A stretch of DNA of 6,074 nt from Actinomycetes bacterium. Lineage in GTDB: Bacteria; Actinomycetota; Actinomycetes; Actinomycetales; Cellulomonadaceae. A model generated the notes under the pieces. That model was given only the letters and a program-made list of their open reading frames with translations. It made no database searches and was not told the DNA's origin. Of this stretch, positions 1 through 6,074 are shown one piece after another. How positions within the stretch are numbered: the first letter of the stretch is position 1; each line of letters begins with the position of its first letter. The translations under genes and the position numbers were made by a program. The stretch spans positions 1 through 6,074 of the forward strand of contig JAEWCA010000003.1 of NCBI GenBank assembly GCA_023390875.1, written 5' to 3'.

Positions 1-1094
1 GCCTCCTGCCGCGCCGTCACCGCCGCCTCGAGCGCGACGCGGGCCAGCTCGACCTCGGCGGCCAGCTCGGCCTCCGCGGAGCGCACCCGCTCGGCCTGAC
101 GCGCGAGGTCGTCCGGATCGGACCCGCCGCTGCGCTCGCCACCCGCCGAGCCCAGGAGCCGCACGCGGTCGGCGGCCAGCGACGACGTGCCGCGCAGCCG
201 CTCGCGCAGCGACGACAGCCGGTACCAGACCTCGCTCGCCTCGCTCAGCGCCGGCGCGGCCTCGGCGGCCTGCCGTTCGAGCGTCGCGAGCAGCGCCCGC
301 TGCTCGGTGAGGAGCTGCTCGACCCGTTCGCGCTCGGCCCGCACGGCCGTCTCGTCGGCGATCTCCTGCTCGAGCGTGGCCGTGAGCTGCGCGAGGTCGT
401 CGGCGAGCAGCCGGGCACGCGCGTCACGCAGGTCCGCCTGCACGACCGCGGCCTTGCGGGCGACCTCCGCCTGGCGGCCGAGGGGGCCGAGCTGCCGACG
501 GATCTCGCCCGTGAGGTCCGCCAGGCGCGTGAGGTTCGCCTGCATCGCCTCGAGCTTGCGGAGGGCCTTCTCCTTGCGCTTGCGGTGCTTGAGGACGCCC
601 GCGGCCTCCTCGATGAACCCGCGCCGCTCCTCGGGGGTCGCCCGCAGGACCGCGTCGAGCTGCCCCTGCCCGACGATGACGTGCATCTCGCGGCCCAGGC
701 CCGAGTCCGACAGCAGGTCCTGGATGTCGAGCAGGCGGCAGCCCTGGCCGTTGATCGCGTACTCCGAGCCGCCGCTGCGGAACAGCGTCCGCGAGATCGT
801 CACCTCGGAGTACTCGATCGGCAGCGCACCGTCGGCGTTGTCGATCGTGAGCGACACCTCGGCCCGGCCGAGCGGCGGGCGGCCGGACGTGCCGGCGAAG
901 ATGACGTCCTCCATCTTGCCGCCGCGCAGCGACTTGGCGCCCTGCTCCCCCATGACCCAGGCGAGCGCGTCGACGACGTTGGACTTGCCCGACCCGTTGG
1001 GCCCGACGACGCAGGTGACACCCGGCTCGAAGTTCAGCGTCGTCGCCGAGGCGAACGACTTGAACCCCCGCAGGGTGAGGGTCTTGAGGTGCAC
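1..1094 (-). CDS. smc: Chromosome segregation ATPase SMC, N-terminal part (cut by window edge)
   Basis: SMC is the core ATPase of the bacterial condensin complex. It dimerises, binds ScpA/ScpB, and compacts and helps segregate the chromosome. The frame reads from a GTG start at 1094 ([16 protein letters not shown]), the canonical SMC N-terminus, so this start is firm. A GTG four bases upstream is in another frame. Visible features are the Walker A loop GPNGSGKS at residues 31-38 and the [13 protein letters not shown] block with Arg57, at the same position as the arginine finger of B. subtilis SMC. A Q-loop-type segment VGQGQLDAV lies near residues 141-149, followed by [13 protein letters not shown]. 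From about residue 168 a charged, Ala/Glu/Arg-rich coiled coil runs to the edge. Only about 364 residues of a protein that is usually near 1,200 are present; hinge, second coil and Walker B half lie outside. It follows ndk by 65 bp on the same strand. In many actinobacteria smc instead sits with rnc-mutM and ftsY. Identification is very secure. Confidence 0.96.
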   Translation of the reverse strand, partial: MHLKTLTLRGFKSFASATTLNFEPGVTCVVGPNGSGKSNVVDALAWVMGEQGAKSLRGGKMEDVIFAGTSGRPPLGRAEVSLTIDNADGALPIEYSEVTISRTLFRSGGSEYAINGQGCRLLDIQDLLSDSGLGREMHVIVGQGQLDAVLRATPEERRGFIEEAAGVLKHRKRKEKALRKLEAMQANLTRLADLTGEIRRQLGPLGRQAEVARKAAVVQADLRDARARLLADDLAQLTATLEQEIADETAVRAERERVEQLLTEQRALLATLERQAAEAAPALSEASEVWYRLSSLRERLRGTSSLAADRVRLLGSAGGERSGGSDPDDLARQAERVRSAEAELAAEVELARVALEAAVTARQE

Positions 1095-1110
1095 GCACGA
1101 AGCCTAAGGC

Positions 1111-1143
1111 GCGGGCGGCGTGCCTCCCGGGAGGCCCACCCGC
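1111..1143 (-). terminator. Possible hairpin between ndk and smc
   Basis: The gap behind the ndk stop holds a perfect 14-bp palindrome, GCCTCCCGGGAGGC, at 1122-1135. In the minus-strand transcript it is flanked by a 7-bp outer pairing, GCGGGUG (1143-1137) with CGCCCGC (1117-1111), including one U-G pair. There is no U-tract. High-GC actinobacterial terminators often lack one, so this could be a weak terminator or attenuator ahead of smc, or chance in GC-rich sequence. Confidence 0.3.
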
Positions 1144-1159
1144 TCGGCGGTGCGCCTGC

Positions 1160-1594
1160 TCAGAGGCTCGGGAACCAGAGGGCGATCTCGCGGGCGGCCG
1201 ACTCCTCGCCGTCCGAGCCGTGCACGAGGTTCTGGATCACCTTGAGGCCCCAGTCGCGGGCGAGGTCGCCACGGATCGTGCCGGGCAGGGCGGCGGTCGG
1301 GTCGGTCGCGCCGGCGAGCGAACGGAAGCCCTCGATGACGCGGTGGCCCTCGACGACGACCGCGAGCACCGGCCCGGAGCTCATGAACTCGATCAGCGGC
1401 GTGAGGAACGGCTTGCCGGCGTGCTCGGCGTAGTGCTCGGCGAGCAGCGCGTCGTCGGCCTGCCGCAGCTCGGCGGCGACGAGCGTGTAGCCCTTGGCCT
1501 CGATCCGCCGGACGATCTCGCCGACCAGGCCGCGGCGGACGCCGTCGGGCTTGACGAGGACGAGGGTGCGCTGCGTGGCGGGTGCGTCAGTCAT
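1160..1594 (-). CDS. ndk: Nucleoside diphosphate kinase
   Basis: Ndk transfers the gamma-phosphate of ATP to NDPs/dNDPs through a phospho-histidine intermediate, balancing NTP and dNTP pools in the cytosol. The 144-residue protein has the usual family length. It carries the N-terminal [10 protein letters not shown] strand with Lys15, [12 protein letters not shown], the [21 protein letters not shown] segment, LPGTIRGD, and the active-site motif NLVHGSD at residues 122-128 with catalytic His125. The ATG at 1594 is preceded by AGGGTGA (1599-1605), a weak Shine-Dalgarno. It lies 52 bp behind the DUF4233 gene, with a hairpin in that gap, and 65 bp ahead of smc. DUF4233 and ndk are a common actinobacterial neighbour pair. 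All key residues are present and nothing suggests damage. Confidence 0.97.
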   Translation of the reverse strand: MTDAPATQRTLVLVKPDGVRRGLVGEIVRRIEAKGYTLVAAELRQADDALLAEHYAEHAGKPFLTPLIEFMSSGPVLAVVVEGHRVIEGFRSLAGATDPTAALPGTIRGDLARDWGLKVIQNLVHGSDGEESAAREIALWFPSL

Positions 1595-1614
1595 GGCGTC
1601 ACCCTAACGGGGCG

Positions 1615-1640
1615 CCGGACAACGGCCGGTGGCCGTCCGG
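1615..1640 (-). terminator. Hairpin between DUF4233 gene and ndk
   Basis: Just after the DUF4233 stop codon the minus strand can fold as CCGG-ACGGCC-ACC-GGCCGT-tgt-CCGG. This gives a 6-bp stem with a 3-nt loop, extended by 4 more pairs across a 3-nt bulge. No U-run follows. It could be an attenuator or partial terminator that separates ndk from upstream read-through, or a processing site. The inverted repeat is visible directly; its function is inferred. Confidence 0.4.
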
Positions 1641-1646
1641 TGGACG

Positions 1647-2057
1647 TCAGGGGCCGACGGCACCGGGGTGCGCGGCGTCGTACTCCGCGCGCTCGCGGTC
1701 GATGCGCCCGCCGAGCCGCAGCGCGACGACCCACAGGACGACGAACACGGCGCCCATGACGAACATCATCGGGACCACGAACCCGCCGGCGAGGACGAGC
1801 ACCTGAGCGACCCACCCGAGCGCGTAGCCGCCCGGCCGGGACACGAACCCGGAGAGCACGATCAGGACGAGCGACAGGCCGCCGCCGACCCACCACACCT
1901 CGGTGGTGGACCAGCTGCGGCTCGGGTCGCCCACCGCCAGGCCGTACGCCACGAGCGTCGCGAAGAACACCAGCACCGCCTCGAGCACGAGGATCGTCTG
2001 CGTGAACTGGGGCTTCGCGGGGCGCTTGCGGCGCACGGCCTGCGGGGTCGAGCTCAT
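1647..2057 (-). CDS. DUF4233 family small integral membrane protein
   Basis: This is a 136-residue protein with a short basic N-terminus (residues 8-15 include RRKRPAK) and about four hydrophobic helices: near 21-42, 54-72, 78-94 and 95-115. A charged C-terminal tail (RIDRERAEYDAAHP) follows. Length, helix pattern and the position immediately upstream of ndk match the DUF4233 family of actinobacteria, whose function is unknown and which often lies between folC and ndk. Here the upstream neighbour is an MFS transporter that stops only 9 nt before this ATG (2057), so the two are probably co-transcribed. No clear Shine-Dalgarno precedes the ATG, which would fit translational coupling to the transporter gene. 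No catalytic motif is visible. The family call is from pattern memory and no function can be assigned. Confidence 0.85.
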   Translation of the reverse strand: MSSTPQAVRRKRPAKPQFTQTILVLEAVLVFFATLVAYGLAVGDPSRSWSTTEVWWVGGGLSLVLIVLSGFVSRPGGYALGWVAQVLVLAGGFVVPMMFVMGAVFVVLWVVALRLGGRIDRERAEYDAAHPGAVGP

Positions 2058-2066
2058 CGGGCCAGG

Positions 2067-4561
<2,495 letters not shown>

Positions 4562-4579
<18 letters not shown>

Positions 4580-4612
4580 TACACCATGTGCAACTTTGCA
4601 CACCGTGCAAAT
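4562..4612 (-). promoter_or_regulatory. Triple tandem operator array (three 17-bp dyad units)
   Basis: Three contiguous 17-bp units lie head to tail at 4562-4578, 4579-4595 and 4596-4612. Each is a 15-bp dyad of form TTGCAC-N3-GTGCAA plus 2 bp. The left arms are CTGCAC, TTACAC and TTGCAC; the right arm GTGCAA is identical in all three, starting at 4571, 4588 and 4605. The third unit is perfect and extends to 7-bp arms (TTTGCAC-ACC-GTGCAAA, 4595-4611). A 15-bp dyad fits a TetR dimer site. Its position across the 5' end of tetR implies autoregulation of tetR-MFS. The repeat geometry is read directly; binding by this TetR is inferred. Confidence 0.8.
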
Positions 4613-4616
4613 CGTA
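4611..4616 (-). promoter_or_regulatory. Candidate -10 element for tetR
   Basis: TACGAT on the minus strand matches the TANNNT form of actinobacterial -10 boxes. It abuts and partly overlaps the first operator unit met by RNA polymerase. It would place the transcript start near 4603-4604, inside the array, so a bound repressor would block it. No good -35 hexamer is seen 16-18 bp upstream. TGTAAT at 4578-4583 is an alternative -10. Confidence 0.35.
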
Positions 4617-4630
4617 CGCGGTGAGCGAGA

Positions 4631-5128
4631 TCACCCGCCGAGCCGGCGCTTGAAGCCCACGTGCGAGGCAACGAAGCCGAGCCGCTCGTAGAAGGCGTGG
4701 GCCCGGTCCCGCGTCCGGTCCGACGTGAGCTGCACGAGCGTCGCCCCGCGCCGCTCCCCCTCGGCACAGGCCCACCCGAGCAGCGCCGCGCCGATCCCTC
4801 GGCTCCGGCGCGACGTGTCCACCCGGACCGCCTCCACCTGCAGACGCGTCGACCCTGCGCGAGCAAGACCCGGGATCCACGTCAGCTGCATCGTGGCGAC
4901 GACCGGCACGTCGGGCAGGTCTGCCACGACCAGGAGCTGGGCGGGGTCCGCGTCGATCACGTCGAACGCGCGCCGGTAGACAGACACGTCCACCGGGTGT
5001 GCGAAGTCCCCCCGCGCACGGGCGACGGGATCGCTCTCGAGGAGCTCGACAACGGCCGGGAGGTCGCCGACCTCCGCGCGACGGAGCGTGAGGTCGGCAT
5101 CACCGACGGTGAGGATCGCGAGGGGCAT
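4631..5128 (-). CDS. GNAT-family N-acetyltransferase
   Basis: A soluble acetyltransferase that moves an acetyl group from acetyl-CoA to an unidentified amine. From the ATG at 5128 the protein has 165 residues, usual for a single GNAT domain. An N-terminal strand (LTLRRAEVGDLPAVVELL) is followed by the central strands LLVVADLPDVPVVATMQL and RLQVEAVRVDTS. The acetyl-CoA pyrophosphate loop (motif A) is RRSRGIGAALL at 107-117, and motif B includes AHAFYERLGF at 144-152 with Tyr147. An in-frame GTG at 5146 would add six residues but abuts the hairpin behind dhaM and has no Shine-Dalgarno. The ATG at 5128 has GGAG 9 nt upstream and is preferred. The gene sits between dhaM and tetR on the same strand. 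It could be a housekeeping or resistance-type acetyltransferase; the substrate cannot be named from sequence. Confidence 0.9.
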   Translation of the reverse strand: MPLAILTVGDADLTLRRAEVGDLPAVVELLESDPVARARGDFAHPVDVSVYRRAFDVIDADPAQLLVVADLPDVPVVATMQLTWIPGLARAGSTRLQVEAVRVDTSRRSRGIGAALLGWACAEGERRGATLVQLTSDRTRDRAHAFYERLGFVASHVGFKRRLGG

Positions 5129-5137
5129 GCGGGCATT

Positions 5138-5141
5138 CTCC
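5138..5141 (-). promoter_or_regulatory. Ribosome binding site of the GNAT gene
   Basis: GGAG on the minus strand lies 9 nt before the ATG at 5128. It lies inside the reading frame of the alternative GTG start at 5146, and so argues for the shorter protein. Confidence 0.5.
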
Positions 5142-5146
5142 GTCAC

Positions 5147-5170
5147 CGCCGGCGCCTGCCCGCGCCGGCG
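5147..5170 (-). terminator. GC-rich terminator hairpin behind dhaM
   Basis: A perfect 9-bp inverted repeat, CGCCGGCGC / GCGCCGGCG, with a 6-nt loop (GGGCAG on the minus strand) begins one base after the dhaM stop codon. No U-tract follows, as is common for terminators in very GC-rich actinobacteria. It probably ends or attenuates the dha operon before the GNAT gene. Confidence 0.55.
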
Positions 5171-5171
5171 C

Positions 5172-5891
5172 TCAGACCTCGCCGAACCCCTCGTGCACGG
5201 CGGCGACGAGCGCGTCGCGGGCCTCCACCGCCTGCGACCCCTCGGCCTCGATCCGGAGCTCGGCCCCCTGCGTCGCGCCCAGCTTCATGAGCTCGAGCAC
5301 GCTCGCCGCATTCGCACCGTTGATCCGGACCTTGGCGTCGTACGCCGCGAGCATGCGGGCGACGATGGCCGCCGGGCGGGCGTGCAGACCCAGCGGGTTG
5401 CGCAGCACGGCCGTGCCGCGCACGACCCCGTCGTCCGCGGCGCCGCCCTCGGCCGCACCGCCCGCGGCGCCGGGCTCCGCACCGCCGAACATCGTGCCCG
5501 CATGCTCGGCGGCCGCCACCACCTGCTCCAGGTCCGCCCCGCCGTGCGCCGTCACCGCCGCCGCCACGGCACCTTCGACGAACGGCGCGTCGGCGATCCG
5601 GACGCGCGCGGCCACATCGGGGTCCGCGAGGTCGAGCACCGACTCCGCGGTCAGGACCGCAGACCCCAGGTCGGCCAGCACGACGGCGGACCGGCCGTCG
5701 TCGACCGCCCGGGCCACCGCGGACTCGACGGCGTCGAAGCTCGTCCCCAGACCACCGTCCTCCGTGCCGCCCGCCGCGAGCAGCAGCACGCCGGGAGCCA
5801 TCTGCCCCGCGAGGTCGACGGCGCCCTCGGCGATGGCGCGCGAGTGCGACACGAGCACCAGGGCGACGGGGGCGGGCTCGCGCTCGCTCAC
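5172..5891 (-). CDS. dhaM: PTS-dependent dihydroxyacetone kinase phosphotransferase subunit DhaM (EIIA-HPr)
   Basis: DhaM carries phosphate from the sugar phosphotransferase system to the ADP bound in DhaL, which with DhaK phosphorylates dihydroxyacetone to DHAP in the cytosol. The 239-residue protein has two domains. A mannose-type EIIA domain (about 8-135) starts [14 protein letters not shown] with phospho-acceptor His16, followed by [16 protein letters not shown] and [15 protein letters not shown] flexible Ala/Gly linker (about 136-155) leads to an HPr-like domain (about 156-239), with [11 protein letters not shown] carrying His170 and a Ser46-type segment [11 protein letters not shown] with Ser197. 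There is no EI-like domain, which E. coli DhaM has. The GTG start at 5891 overlaps the dhaL stop as GTGA, showing translational coupling, and no strong Shine-Dalgarno is needed. A hairpin follows the stop. Both phospho-histidine motifs are intact, so the protein should be functional. Confidence 0.95.
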   Translation of the reverse strand: MSEREPAPVALVLVSHSRAIAEGAVDLAGQMAPGVLLLAAGGTEDGGLGTSFDAVESAVARAVDDGRSAVVLADLGSAVLTAESVLDLADPDVAARVRIADAPFVEGAVAAAVTAHGGADLEQVVAAAEHAGTMFGGAEPGAAGGAAEGGAADDGVVRGTAVLRNPLGLHARPAAIVARMLAAYDAKVRINGANAASVLELMKLGATQGAELRIEAEGSQAVEARDALVAAVHEGFGEV

Positions 5892-6074
5892 GCGGCCGCC
5901 TGAGCCGCAGCCTGCAGGATGAGCTCCGTGGAGCGCGCACCGGGGTCCAGGTGCCCCGCCGACCGCTCGCCGAGGTAGCTCGCGCGGCCCTTCGTCGCGA
6001 CCAGCGGGATCGTCGCCTGCGCGCCGTCCGCCGCCGCCTGCGCCGCGGCCTCGAGCGCCTCCGCGGGCGACGCC
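5888..6074 (-). CDS. dhaL: Dihydroxyacetone kinase subunit DhaL, C-terminal end (cut by window edge)
   Basis: DhaL is the ADP-binding subunit of PTS-dependent dihydroxyacetone kinase: DhaM rephosphorylates its bound nucleotide, and it phosphorylates the substrate held by DhaK. Only the last 61 codons are present. They contain the family signature [13 protein letters not shown], then GHLDPGA, near the nucleotide site, and end in an Ala/Gln-rich tail ([10 protein letters not shown]). A full DhaL is about 200-210 residues, so most of the protein lies beyond the right edge. The stop TGA (5890-5888) overlaps the dhaM start by 4 bp. By the usual gene order dhaK should lie further right. The signature makes the call secure despite the short length. 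Confidence 0.92.
   Translation of the reverse strand, partial: ASPAEALEAAAQAAADGAQATIPLVATKGRASYLGERSAGHLDPGARSTELILQAAAQAAA

Noticed and set aside
424..1098. A 224-codon minus-strand frame starting at GTG 1098
   Set aside because: Out of frame with SMC by one base; Arg/Ala/Gly/Pro-rich composition and no motif. The true SMC frame starts at 1094.
187..1107. A 306-codon plus-strand open frame opposite smc
   Set aside because: A Ser/Arg/Ala-rich translation without motifs, fully antisense to the conserved SMC head and coiled coil.
5143..5940. A 265-codon minus-strand frame across dhaM
   Set aside because: Arg/Gly-rich shadow of dhaM, whose own frame carries both phospho-histidine motifs.

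Overview
This is a high-GC window (G+C clearly above 70 %, strong G/C third-position bias). Every supported gene lies on the minus strand, so the window reads right to left. The DUF4233 protein, the GC content and the gene types point to an actinobacterium, most likely of the Micrococcales (Cellulomonas / Cellulosimicrobium-like). The genus is inferred from general family knowledge, not from a database search.

Layout in transcription order, from high to low coordinate. (1) 5888-6074 is the C-terminal end of dhaL, followed with a 4-bp GTGA overlap by dhaM (5172-5891). They encode two subunits of a PTS-dependent dihydroxyacetone kinase, and the operon closes with a strong GC hairpin just after the dhaM stop (5147-5170). 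(2) 4631-5128 is a GNAT-family N-acetyltransferase. (3) 4562-4612 is a compact array of three tandem 17-bp units, each a TTGCAC-N3-GTGCAA dyad. It lies over the start region of a TetR-family repressor (3911-4579) and is very probably its operator. (4) 2067-3863 is a 14-TM DHA2-type MFS drug/proton antiporter with a long acidic C-terminal tail, 47 bp behind tetR. (5) 1647-2057 is a small four-helix DUF4233 membrane protein, 9 nt behind the transporter. (6) 1160-1594 is ndk. (7) 1-1094 is the N-terminal 364 codons of smc, cut by the window edge.

The likely functional units are the end of a glycerol/dihydroxyacetone operon, then an autoregulated efflux module (operator array, tetR, MFS pump), then core genes (DUF4233, ndk, smc). 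The efflux module sits directly against DUF4233-ndk, where folC would usually be expected in actinobacteria. Expression of DUF4233, and possibly ndk, may therefore be tied to the TetR-controlled promoter. No RNA genes, CRISPR arrays, insertion sequences or integrase genes were seen. No gene-free stretch exceeds about 70 bp. The most interesting non-coding signal is the triple operator array.
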